NCBI GenBank assembly: GCA_964449175.1
Contig: CAYUYH010000138.1
Location: forward strand, 1-7,542
Direction of reading: 5' to 3'
DNA length: 7,542 nucleotides
Source of the DNA: CAYUYH01 sp964449175
GTDB lineage: Bacteria; Planctomycetota; Phycisphaerae; SM23-33
A program made the translations under genes and the position numbers. Below the pieces are notes generated by a model, which was not told where the DNA came from, did not search any database, and saw only the letters and a list, made by a program, of their open reading frames with translations. Of this stretch, positions 1 through 6,082 are shown piece after piece (position 1 is the stretch's first letter; each line of letters opens with the position of its first letter).

Positions 1-24
1 TATGATCCCGTAAATGACCTGCGA

Positions 25-37
25 CCGGGAGGCCCGG
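25..37 (-). terminator. Weak GC hairpin after the anti-sigma gene
   Basis: CCGGG (25-29) and CCCGG (33-37) form a 5-bp stem with a 3-nt loop, about 20 nt past the stop of the anti-sigma gene. No T-run follows on the minus strand, so this would be at best an imperfect terminator. The remaining bases 1-55 show no gene. Confidence 0.2.
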
Positions 38-55
38 CTTACATAGCTTCTACCA

Positions 56-430
56 CTAGCACTTGCTCTTGGTCATGGTAACGCGGCGGCCGCCCTGGCT
101 ATAGGCGACCTCGTCCATGTACGCCCGCATGAGCATGATGCCCCTGCCGGAGGGCTTCTCGAGGTTCTCGTCGGCGCAGGGATCGGGGATGTCGGCCGGG
201 TCGAAGCCGGCGCCTTGATCGGTGATCGTGAACCGGGCGCGGGCGTCGTCAACGTCGTACTCCACGTCTACCGTCTCGGTGGGGCCGCCATACTTCACGG
301 CGTTGGCGAGGGCCTCTTCCAGCGCCAGGCGGATGCCGAACGCACTAGCCTCGTCATAGCCCATCTCGTTGACCTTGCCGAGCAGCCAGAGAGCCAGCTC
401 CCTGGCCGCCTGCAGGTCGGACGGTATCAC
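56..430 (-). CDS. RsbW/SpoIIAB-type anti-sigma factor, serine kinase ATPase
   Basis: This is a 124-residue cytoplasmic HATPase (GHKL fold) of the RsbW/SpoIIAB type. Such proteins bind a sigma factor or other partner and phosphorylate a serine on a STAS antagonist. Visible motifs are the N-box EEALANAVKYG (residues 38-48, with Glu39 as likely base and Asn43 for Mg-ATP), the G1 box DQGAGFDP (71-78) and the G2 box GRGIML (95-100). The His usual after the N-box Asn is Tyr here. I chose the GTG at 428-430 because AGGGA lies about 6 nt upstream and IPSDLQAAREL then opens the protein, as in relatives. A TTG at 443-445 is the alternative, giving 129 residues, but has no clear ribosome binding site. 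The gene follows the STAS gene by about 50 nt and is probably co-transcribed with it. The family is secure; the partner sigma factor is not in the window. Confidence 0.88.
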   Translation of the reverse strand: MIPSDLQAARELALWLLGKVNEMGYDEASAFGIRLALEEALANAVKYGGPTETVDVEYDVDDARARFTITDQGAGFDPADIPDPCADENLEKPSGRGIMLMRAYMDEVAYSQGGRRVTMTKSKC

Positions 431-478
431 CTTCTTCCCTACCAACGTGACGTATCCGGTGTGGGGTGTATGCGACGC

Positions 479-841
479 TCAGGCCAGGCCTTCGATCGCC
501 TGGGTAACCGTGGGACAGATCTGAAGGATCTCGTTGAGGCGGGTGATGACGAACACCTCGTAGATGCTGGGCTGGATGCCGCAGAGCATAAGCTGTCCGC
601 CTTTTTCGCGGACGCGCTTGTGGAGGGTTATCAGCATGCCCAGCGCGCTGGAGGACAACTGATTGACGGCCGAGAAGTCGAGCACGAGCTTCGGCGCCTG
701 GCCCTTCGCCGCGAGGGCGTTGAGCTGGTCGCCGATCTCGCCGATGCTCACCTCGTCGAGTATCTTCTTGTCCGTCAGCTCGACGACCGTGATGCCGCCG
801 CCCTCGGCCCACACGTTCAGATGTCCACTTCGCTCGCCCAT
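479..841 (-). CDS. STAS-domain anti-sigma factor antagonist (RsbV/SpoIIAA-like)
   Basis: This 120-residue single STAS-domain protein is the antagonist in a partner switch: unphosphorylated it binds the RsbW-type ATPase and frees the ATPase's target. Strands and motifs run in the usual order: ITVVELTDKKILDE (17-30), KLVLDFSAVNQL (51-62), the phosphorylation loop SSSALG (63-68) and GGQLMLCGI (81-89). In RsbV/SpoIIAA this loop reads DS(S/T)GLG. Here the Asp is Ser63, and Ser64 is the likeliest phosphosite by position. I chose the ATG at 839-841 because AAGGAG (850-855) lies 8 nt upstream. An in-frame extension upstream to 913 has no family-like sequence. The kinase gene ends 90 nt upstream and the anti-sigma gene starts about 50 nt downstream. 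The gene has its own promoter in the gap to the kinase. Confidence 0.9.
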   Translation of the reverse strand: MGERSGHLNVWAEGGGITVVELTDKKILDEVSIGEIGDQLNALAAKGQAPKLVLDFSAVNQLSSSALGMLITLHKRVREKGGQLMLCGIQPSIYEVFVITRLNEILQICPTVTQAIEGLA

Positions 842-877
842 TACGCCTGCTCCTTCGTGATCACGTCCAGGCGACCG

Positions 878-906
878 ATGGTAGGGACGCTGCGAGTTGC
901 TGTCAA
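878..906 (-). promoter_or_regulatory. Sigma-70-type promoter for the STAS/anti-sigma pair
   Basis: On the minus strand a perfect TTGACA (906-901) is followed after 17 nt by TACCAT (883-878), which matches TATAAT at 4 of 6 positions. Transcription would start near 871, giving a leader of about 30 nt that contains the AAGGAG ribosome binding site. The two genes could therefore be made independently of the kinase gene upstream. Confidence 0.55.
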
Positions 907-930
907 GATACATCGCCGCCGGGGCCGAGG

Positions 931-2187
931 CTAGCGAGCCAACCAGAAGTAGAGATTGAACATTATGCTGACGGCCAGGGCTGAGACGATGATGAGTATG
1001 ATCGGCAGCAGGTCCCTGGGCGGGGCGGCTTCGGCGATCTGCTGCTCGTCGGCCTCTTCGGGCTCCTCCGCCTCCGAGGCCAGGCCCTGGAGCAGGCCTT
1101 CCTTTATCTGTCGGCGGGCCTGCAGCGGCGGCTCGCCGGCGCTGACGGCCTCCAGGTCCAGCAGCAGGTCGGCGGTGGAGGCGTACCGCCGGTCGCGGTC
1201 CTTGGCCATCATGACCTCGACCATCTCGCCCATGCCGGCTGACAGGCTGGTGTTGAGGTGGTCGGGCGGGACAAGCGGCTCCTTGAGGTGCTTCATCATG
1301 ACGGCCTGGGGACTCGGGCCGTTGAATGGCACTCGGCCCGTGATGATGTGATAGAGCGTGGCGCCGAGCGAGTAGATGTCCGCGCGGAAGTCGATGTCCA
1401 CCTCGCCGCGGACCTGCTCGGGGCTGATGTAGTAAGGCGTGCCGAACGCCCTGCCGGCTTCCTTGTGGGCGGCCTCGGCGTCGCTGGCGGCCCGGACGAG
1501 ACCCATGTCGGCCAGCTTCACCGTCCCGTCCTTGGCGATCATGATGTTCTTGGGCTTCACGTCGCGGTGGATCAGCCCGTGCGCGTGAGCGTGCTCCAGC
1601 GCCTTGGCCACCTGGATGATGACCCGCAGGGCATCGGCCTCCGAGAAGACCTTGTGCGCCACGAGCTCGTCGTGCAGGGTGTGGCCCTCGACATACTCCA
1701 TGACGAAGTAGTGGAACCCGCCGGCCTCACCGACGTCGATGGCCTGGACGATGTTGGGGTGGTTGAGCTTGGCGGCGGCCTTGCCCTCGCGGTAGAAGCG
1801 CTCGACGTACTCGGTGTTCTCCGAAAGCTGCCTGGGCAGGACCTTGATGGCCACCAGGCGGTCGAGGCTGAGCTGCTTGGCCTTGAAGACGTGCGCCATC
1901 GCCCCGGAGCCCAACTTCTCCAGCACGCGATAGCCGGGGATTTCCTGCGCGCCGCGCGACTCCTCCAGGAGCTTCTTGACGCGGGCGAGCTGATTCGCCG
2001 TCACCGCCCCCTGCTCCACCAGGGCGGTGCCCAGGCTGCGCTGGTTGCCGGCGGCCAGGTCGGCGCAGTGCTGGACCTCCTCGCCGGTGGCGAGCCTCTG
2101 CTCCACCACCAACCGTGCGAGCTCCGCGTCGTAGGCTGTGTCATGCGTCCTGGACTTGTTGTCCGACATCACGTGAGCCTTGGACAT
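931..2187 (-). CDS. Hanks-type Ser/Thr protein kinase with C-terminal membrane anchor
   Basis: This 418-residue protein kinase shows the full set of catalytic landmarks: glycine-rich loop GSGAMAHV (93-100), VAIK with Lys115, helix-C Glu134, catalytic loop HRDVKPKN (207-214, Asp209), DMG in place of DFG (Asp227), SPE in place of APE (255-257) and DIYSLG (270-275). Ahead of the kinase lie two degenerate helical repeats (about 21-45 and 52-77), each built on VEQ...T..E/Q. After the kinase come an acidic linker (about 370-392) and one hydrophobic segment (393-416) that ends the protein with almost nothing outside. It is therefore a tail-anchored, cytoplasm-facing kinase with no sensor domain outside. 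The ATG at 2185-2187 has GAAGGG 10 nt upstream; the ATG at 2167-2169 is nearly as good. The gene precedes a STAS/anti-sigma pair and probably acts on that switch (inference). Confidence 0.9.
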   Translation of the reverse strand: MSKAHVMSDNKSRTHDTAYDAELARLVVEQRLATGEEVQHCADLAAGNQRSLGTALVEQGAVTANQLARVKKLLEESRGAQEIPGYRVLEKLGSGAMAHVFKAKQLSLDRLVAIKVLPRQLSENTEYVERFYREGKAAAKLNHPNIVQAIDVGEAGGFHYFVMEYVEGHTLHDELVAHKVFSEADALRVIIQVAKALEHAHAHGLIHRDVKPKNIMIAKDGTVKLADMGLVRAASDAEAAHKEAGRAFGTPYYISPEQVRGEVDIDFRADIYSLGATLYHIITGRVPFNGPSPQAVMMKHLKEPLVPPDHLNTSLSAGMGEMVEVMMAKDRDRRYASTADLLLDLEAVSAGEPPLQARRQIKEGLLQGLASEAEEPEEADEQQIAEAAPPRDLLPIILIIVSALAVSIMFNLYFWLAR

Positions 2188-2311
2188 GGCCGCTAGGCCC
2201 TTCAGCCGAATCCCTGCCTGAAGAGCAGCCGGGTAACGTTTACGGGCATCATCCGGAAGCGTCAAGCCAAAACGCTGCCGGCCTGGCCCCAGGTGGGCGG
2301 GCCCGCCGCCC
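2188..2311 (-). other. Probable structured leader of the kinase mRNA
   Basis: No gene is seen between the kinase start and its TATAAT box. If transcription starts near 2325 the leader is about 138 nt. It contains a perfect 12-bp palindrome, GGCGGGCCCGCC (2296-2307), and CCTGG-CC-CCAGG (2282-2293). Either could fold in RNA or bind a protein, but both could also be chance in GC-rich DNA. Confidence 0.3.
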
Positions 2312-2337
2312 ATATATCAGGCCCTCGATATATTATA
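2312..2337 (-). promoter_or_regulatory. TATAAT box overlapped by inverted repeat, kinase promoter
   Basis: On the minus strand a perfect TATAAT box lies at 2337-2332, a rare AT-rich island in this GC-rich sequence. No recognisable -35 is found 16-18 nt upstream. A perfect 7-bp inverted repeat, ATATATC (2312-2318) and GATATAT (2327-2333) with an 8-nt spacer, overlaps the box by two bases and spans the predicted start site near 2325. That placement suits an operator. The weak -35 suggests an activator or a weak promoter. Both points are inferences from position. Confidence 0.45.
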
Positions 2338-2375
2338 CGCTCGCAGCCGCCCGCGCCAGCCGACCGATCCCATCC

Positions 2376-3383
2376 TCAACCGCGGTAGCCGGCCGAATCC
2401 AGCTCGTCCGCGTGCAGCCCCTCGCCCGCGAGGTGCCGCCTGATCGACCAGCAAAGGTGACACTTGCCTGCATAGCCGTCGGCCGGGGTGAAGCCCGCCG
2501 CCTCGGCCAATGGCAGCAAGGCGACCGGGCCGCCGCGAACCAAGGCGCCCAGGACGGGTCTGGCCGCGTGGTCGGCCTGGAGCTTCCGCCAGACCCCGGC
2601 GACGCCTTCGTCGGCATCGCCAAGCACCAGTCCCGCGCACGTTCCGGGGATCACACGACCGGCCGGGTCGATGTGCACATGCTTGGACCGCAGCAGCGCC
2701 CGCCGACATGAATTATCGGCAAATGCCAGCAATGGCTTGAGTTGCAGATACGGAGCGAGCCGGTCAGCCGCCCTGCCGGTCAGGCGGTCCCGCCCGGTGG
2801 CGGCCCAGCGGGCGGCCAGATCATCCCAGCTTGCCCCGTCCGGGTTGGCGGCGCCCGTGTCTGTGTCAAAACCATCAGCCAGCCAGTCGCGCCAGCGAAC
2901 CTGCACGCGGTCCGCCCCCAGCACCTCCTCGGCCACGGTGGCCGCCAAGTGCACGCGGGCCATCGGCACGAACGCCTGGTGGTACGGGTCGGCGGATATC
3001 ACCAGCTTGCGCATCCCGGCGGCGTCCAGCTCGCCGACCCGCTGGCGGACGATTTCAGCGTCGTCGGCCCAGAAGGCGTTCGTCTCGACCTTTTCCAGGG
3101 GGCCAAGCTGCTGGGCCTTGGCCCGGCGGGCCAGCTCGATGAGCATGGGCCAGTCGCCAAAGGGCTCGCCGCCGGTTAGGTGTATGCGGCAGCCGTGCGG
3201 GCTGGCTTGCTGGAGCGATCGCCAGTAGCCCAGCGCCTGCTCGACGGTCATGGCCTCGCTGCGGTCCGGCCCGCAGCACAGGTAGCACGAGGCACATCGC
3301 CCGTTACACCAGTAAGTGAGGATCAGCCCGGCGGCCGACCAGGGCTTCACGGGCATGGGCTGTGAGCGGTCCGCGTGCGGCAT
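2376..3383 (-). CDS. Radical SAM enzyme with C-terminal SPASM-like cysteines
   Basis: This 335-residue radical SAM protein has the 4Fe-4S motif C-x3-C-x2-C (Cys26, Cys30, Cys33), where the cluster splits S-adenosylmethionine into a 5'-deoxyadenosyl radical. Two more cysteines follow at 36-37. The SAM-contacting GGEP motif is at 71-74. After the core come Cys226, Cys249 in HIDPAGRVIPGTC, and Cys308/Cys311 in GKCHLC. This layout resembles SPASM/twitch domains that hold an auxiliary Fe-S cluster in peptide- and protein-modifying enzymes. The substrate cannot be read from sequence. The start is uncertain: the ATG at 3381-3383 sits 6 nt past a -10 box, an ATG at 3354-3356 is internal, and neither has a ribosome binding site. 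It is divergent from the cyclotransferase/amidoligase gene and likely co-regulated with it. The kinase gene follows in the same direction. Confidence 0.85.
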   Translation of the reverse strand: MPHADRSQPMPVKPWSAAGLILTYWCNGRCASCYLCCGPDRSEAMTVEQALGYWRSLQQASPHGCRIHLTGGEPFGDWPMLIELARRAKAQQLGPLEKVETNAFWADDAEIVRQRVGELDAAGMRKLVISADPYHQAFVPMARVHLAATVAEEVLGADRVQVRWRDWLADGFDTDTGAANPDGASWDDLAARWAATGRDRLTGRAADRLAPYLQLKPLLAFADNSCRRALLRSKHVHIDPAGRVIPGTCAGLVLGDADEGVAGVWRKLQADHAARPVLGALVRGGPVALLPLAEAAGFTPADGYAGKCHLCWSIRRHLAGEGLHADELDSAGYRG

Positions 3384-3389
3384 CGCGGC

Positions 3390-3395
3390 ATTGTA
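3390..3395 (-). promoter_or_regulatory. -10 box for the radical SAM gene, leaderless arrangement
   Basis: TACAAT on the minus strand (3395-3390) lies 6 nt before the ATG at 3383, so transcription would start at or next to the start codon. No -35 match is evident 16-18 nt upstream. The lack of a ribosome binding site fits a leaderless mRNA. Confidence 0.4.
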
Positions 3396-3400
3396 TAGCT

Positions 3401-3429
3401 TTGCCGACCGGCCGCACACCCGATACAAT
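3401..3429 (+). promoter_or_regulatory. Promoter for the cyclotransferase/amidoligase gene
   Basis: TTGCCG (3401-3406, 4 of 6 to TTGACA), a 17-nt spacer and TACAAT (3424-3429, 5 of 6 to TATAAT) form a good sigma-70-type promoter. The predicted start near 3436 leaves a leader of about 44 nt before the ATG at 3480. Confidence 0.55.
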
Positions 3430-3479
3430 CAGGGCAAGTCCCGCAGTGAGGCAATTTGGCCGCGGGGCGGCGATCGCAT

Positions 3480-5444
3480 ATGGCCTGGGACAAGCCGTTC
3501 AACCTGTTCGTCTACGGCACGCTGATGAACCCCTCGGTCTTCCGGGCCGTGCTGGGGCTGCGCTTGGTCTCCATCGCCGCCGAGGCCGACGGGCGAGAGA
3601 CCGTCTGGACACGCGACGCCGTGCTCCCCGGGCACAAGAAGATCAGCCCCGACAGCACGTACATGTATGCCGTGCCCGACCCGATGGGCCGCATCCGCGG
3701 GTATCTGGTCGGCCCGCTGCCGCCGGAGTGCATGGAGTCGCTGCGGAACTACGAGGGGCGAAACTACTCGCGCAGGACCCTCCGCGTCCAGACCGCCGAC
3801 GGGCGCGAGCAAGCCGTCGTGTTCCTGGCCAATATCAAGCAGCTCGAGCACTCGTTCGGCTATGCGTTCCACGACCCGTTCAAGCAGGAGGTGCTGCTGG
3901 CCGAGAAGATCGAGGCGGCGCTTCTGGAGACTGAGCGCGAGCAGCTGCACACGACCGAGCCGACCGCCCGCCGGGCCGTCGGCGAGCTGCACGGCGACAC
4001 GATCCGCGACATCGTCCGCCGGCACTTCGAGGCCGGCGGCATCAGCGACTATGCGATTCGACGCAGTCTGAAGGAAGTCCCGCTGCGCGATTTCGCCCGC
4101 GTCGCCGACGAGGCCGAGGCCGCCGCGGTGGCGCCCAACTACCTCGCCCTGGTCATCAGACAGGTCGTGTTCAACCAGATCGAGGACCGCATTCACCAGG
4201 ACTTCCGCTACGAGTTCGACCACATGGCCCCGGGGCAGCGCTTCTACGAGCGGACGCTGAGCTGCCTGACGACGCTGCGGGTGCTGAACGGGGCCACCGG
4301 GCTGCTCGATCTGCTCGCGGACGACTGCCTGGCCGAGCTGCGGTTCCCCACCAGCCGCCTGGTGGACTACGTCCGCTGGGCGATCACCGCGGCCGACGCC
4401 ATCTACGACCAGCCGGTCGCCGAGCGCGAGGTGCGGCTGATTGGCTCGCACATGGGCCGGGGCTATGTGCCGTTCGGCGCGGAGCTGGAGTTCTCCAACA
4501 TCGGCCACGGCGTCATCCGCGACCCGGGCGGAAAGTCCATCAGAGACAACCAGTACGACGGGTTCATCTACTTCAACGACTTCGGCCTGGACGTGCTGAC
4601 GTGGAAACTCGGCGGGCACGTCGACGACCACCACGACAAGATCTCCGTCCTGCCGCGCAGAGGCTTCTTCGAGATCGCGATGGGCAGCCTGTCTGTCGGG
4701 GCGAACATCTCCAAGCCGGTCACCGACGATCCATGGGTGCTCAACCAGCTCATCCATCAGGCCAGCGCCTTCTATCCCGTCGCGCCGCACAGCGTGCACA
4801 TCTCGCTACAGATGCGCGCCCGGCGACACCCGAACGAGAACCGCCTCATGCCGATCGAGGTGATGAAGTGCCTGCTGGCCGTGGCGGGCGACCCGGTCCG
4901 CGGCGAGGATGGCGCCGTTCAGATCAAGCGCCTGGTGACCGACGAGACCATCACTCGCGGCGAGACGCCATCGATGATGTTCTCGCAGGTGTCGCTGCGG
5001 CGGAGCAGCGACCTGGAGGAGGCCGCCGGCCTGGCGGTCGCGCCGCCGCGATCCGGCGGCAAGTACGTCCAGCAGTTCAAGTTTCTTCGCCTCTCGCCGC
5101 GGATCAACTACGAGCCGCTGGCCATGGCGCTGATGGGTCTGCAACACTCCCTGGCGCCCGGCACGTTCATGACGCCGGAACAGTACCGCTCTAACCCTAG
5201 GCACCGCAAGGCCTTCCATGACCTGCTGGATTGGGGCGCGCGGCCGGAGCCGATCAGCGCGTCAGATCTGGAGCTGTTTCTTGGCTACGTACACGACGGG
5301 CTGGCCTCGGCGTCCCGCAAACGCAGCGGCCGCCGCGACGCGTACATCTCCTGGTCGCTCAGCCAACTCCGGGGCATGATCGGGCAGTTCAACGACCTGC
5401 TGAGCGGGGCAAAGACTCCCGCCTCGCCCGGGCGCTCAAGATAG
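3480..5444 (+). CDS. Gamma-glutamylcyclotransferase (AIG2-like) fused to amidoligase-like domain
   Basis: This 654-residue protein appears to join two enzymes. Residues 7-118 are a gamma-glutamylcyclotransferase-like barrel with the substrate-loop motif VYGTLM (11-16) and the catalytic Glu92 in NYEGRNYSR. Such domains release 5-oxoproline from gamma-glutamyl amines or peptides. Residues 119-320 are mostly helical and unassigned. From about 330 the sequence resembles glutamine-synthetase-fold COOH-NH2 ligases (Amidoligase_2): FGAELEFS with Glu335/Glu337 as metal ligands, Glu398 in FFEIA, SVHISLQ (438-444) where the family has an HVHI-type strand, and possibly FKFLRL (533-538). The amidoligase call is a motif reading and less certain than the cyclotransferase. 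I chose the ATG at 3480, which puts the FVYGTLM strand near the N-terminus as in relatives; a TTG at 3456 is possible. The ribosome binding site is weak. The 3' end overlaps the convergent DJ-1/PfpI gene by 9 bp. Confidence 0.8.
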   Translation: MAWDKPFNLFVYGTLMNPSVFRAVLGLRLVSIAAEADGRETVWTRDAVLPGHKKISPDSTYMYAVPDPMGRIRGYLVGPLPPECMESLRNYEGRNYSRRTLRVQTADGREQAVVFLANIKQLEHSFGYAFHDPFKQEVLLAEKIEAALLETEREQLHTTEPTARRAVGELHGDTIRDIVRRHFEAGGISDYAIRRSLKEVPLRDFARVADEAEAAAVAPNYLALVIRQVVFNQIEDRIHQDFRYEFDHMAPGQRFYERTLSCLTTLRVLNGATGLLDLLADDCLAELRFPTSRLVDYVRWAITAADAIYDQPVAEREVRLIGSHMGRGYVPFGAELEFSNIGHGVIRDPGGKSIRDNQYDGFIYFNDFGLDVLTWKLGGHVDDHHDKISVLPRRGFFEIAMGSLSVGANISKPVTDDPWVLNQLIHQASAFYPVAPHSVHISLQMRARRHPNENRLMPIEVMKCLLAVAGDPVRGEDGAVQIKRLVTDETITRGETPSMMFSQVSLRRSSDLEEAAGLAVAPPRSGGKYVQQFKFLRLSPRINYEPLAMALMGLQHSLAPGTFMTPEQYRSNPRHRKAFHDLLDWGARPEPISASDLELFLGYVHDGLASASRKRSGRRDAYISWSLSQLRGMIGQFNDLLSGAKTPASPGRSR

Positions 5445-5957
5445 CGCCTCGATGATCGCCTTGCAGAACGCCGGCAGGTCGGCCGGCTTGCGGGCGGTGA
5501 TGATGTTGCCGTCCACGACGCACTGCTCGTCGACCCATTTGGCCCCCGCGTTGATCATGTCGAATCGGATGGCCATGAAGCTCGTCGCGCGGCGGCCAGT
5601 CAGCGCGTCTGTGCAGCAGAGCATCCAGCCGCCGTGGCAGATGGCCGCCAGGACTATCCCCGCCGCCGCCGCGTCGCGGATGAACTTCACCATGCCCTCG
5701 TCGCGACGCATGTAGTCCGGGCACCACCCGCCGGGGACGACGACCGCGTGGAAGTCCGCAGCCCGCACGTCGGCGACGGCTGCGTCGCTGACGGCTGGGT
5801 AGCCCAGCTTGGAGGGATACCCAACGCCTGCCCGCGGCGCGACGAGCGTCGCCTCCGCACCGGCCTCCTTCATCCGGTAGTACGGGTACCAGACCTCCAG
5901 CTCCTGGTACTCCTTGTCGAGCATAATGGCGATTCGCTTGCCCGTAAGGTTGGCCAT
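5436..5957 (-). CDS. DJ-1/PfpI family protein (class I glutamine amidotransferase-like)
   Basis: This 173-residue protein spans the whole PfpI/YhbO-type fold. The nucleophile elbow is AICHGG, with Cys107 followed by His108. The acidic residue that tunes the Cys lies in DKEYQELE (14-21), probably Glu16. PGGWCPDYMRRDEG (75-88) is the family's usual loop after the third strand. Proteins of this type are described as peptidases, deglycases or stress-protection hydratases; the sequence does not say which. The start is clear: AAGGAG (5971-5966) lies 8 nt before the ATG. No signal peptide is present, so it is cytoplasmic. It lies last in a same-direction run of genes, but a large hairpin separates it from the preceding one. 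Its last codons overlap the tail of the amidoligase gene on the other strand. Confidence 0.9.
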   Translation of the reverse strand: MANLTGKRIAIMLDKEYQELEVWYPYYRMKEAGAEATLVAPRAGVGYPSKLGYPAVSDAAVADVRAADFHAVVVPGGWCPDYMRRDEGMVKFIRDAAAAGIVLAAICHGGWMLCCTDALTGRRATSFMAIRFDMINAGAKWVDEQCVVDGNIITARKPADLPAFCKAIIEALS

Positions 5958-6004
5958 TGTGTTCGCTCCTTGGCGGTCTGTGAGACGGTCGGGACCAAGG
6001 TTCC

Positions 6005-6041
6005 GCGTGCAGAACCTCCGCTTCGCGGAGAACCTGCACGC
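6005..6041. repeat. 37-nt two-tier inverted repeat (hairpin)
   Basis: Perfect arms GCGTGCAG (6005-6012) and CTGCACGC (6034-6041) enclose perfect arms CTCCGC (6016-6021) and GCGGAG (6025-6030), with loop TTC and a symmetric AAC/AAC internal bulge. It fills the gap between the stop of the TIM-barrel gene and the start of the DJ-1/PfpI gene. No T-run follows on either strand, so it is either a U-less terminator or attenuator, or a REP-like dispersed element. The other bases of 5958-6082 show nothing clear beyond the DJ-1/PfpI ribosome binding site. Confidence 0.6.
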
Positions 6042-6082
6042 CCTACAGGTCCGCCCCCGCGGCGAGTCGCACGGCCTGCGGG

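Larger units (their letters stand above)
3390..3429. promoter_or_regulatory. Mirror-symmetric divergent promoter/operator
   Basis: The region between the two divergent genes has dyad symmetry. ATTGTAT (3390-3396) and ATACAAT (3423-3429) are perfect inverted copies, and each contains the -10 box of one gene. The centre of symmetry (between 3409 and 3410) coincides with the near-palindrome CGACCGGCCG (3405-3414), where 8 of 10 bases pair. A dimeric regulator bound at the centre would touch both promoters equally. The symmetry is seen directly; the regulator is inferred. Confidence 0.45.

Noticed and set aside
24..40. Near-copy of ACCGGGAG-CCCGGCTT also present at 7273-7288
   Set aside because: The match is about 16 bases with one insertion and mostly comes from a CCGGG/CCCGG palindrome, which is common in GC-rich DNA; flanks do not match.
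842..913. N-terminal extension of the STAS protein by 24 residues
   Set aside because: The ATG at 841 has AAGGAG at ideal spacing, and the extension covers the predicted promoter and start site.
1258..2196. Open frame of 312 codons on the plus strand across the kinase gene
   Set aside because: It is the antisense shadow of the kinase, whose catalytic motifs are unmistakable.
2188..2313. Longer kinase N-terminus starting at 2313
   Set aside because: The extra 42 residues are not family-like, and the frame's start lies inside the predicted promoter/operator region.
3429..4799. Long open frame (456 codons) on the minus strand inside the amidoligase gene
   Set aside because: It is antisense to a well-supported gene, has no recognisable domain, and its composition (rich in Arg, Val, Leu, Gly, Asp and Ala) is what the reverse of a GC-rich gene gives.
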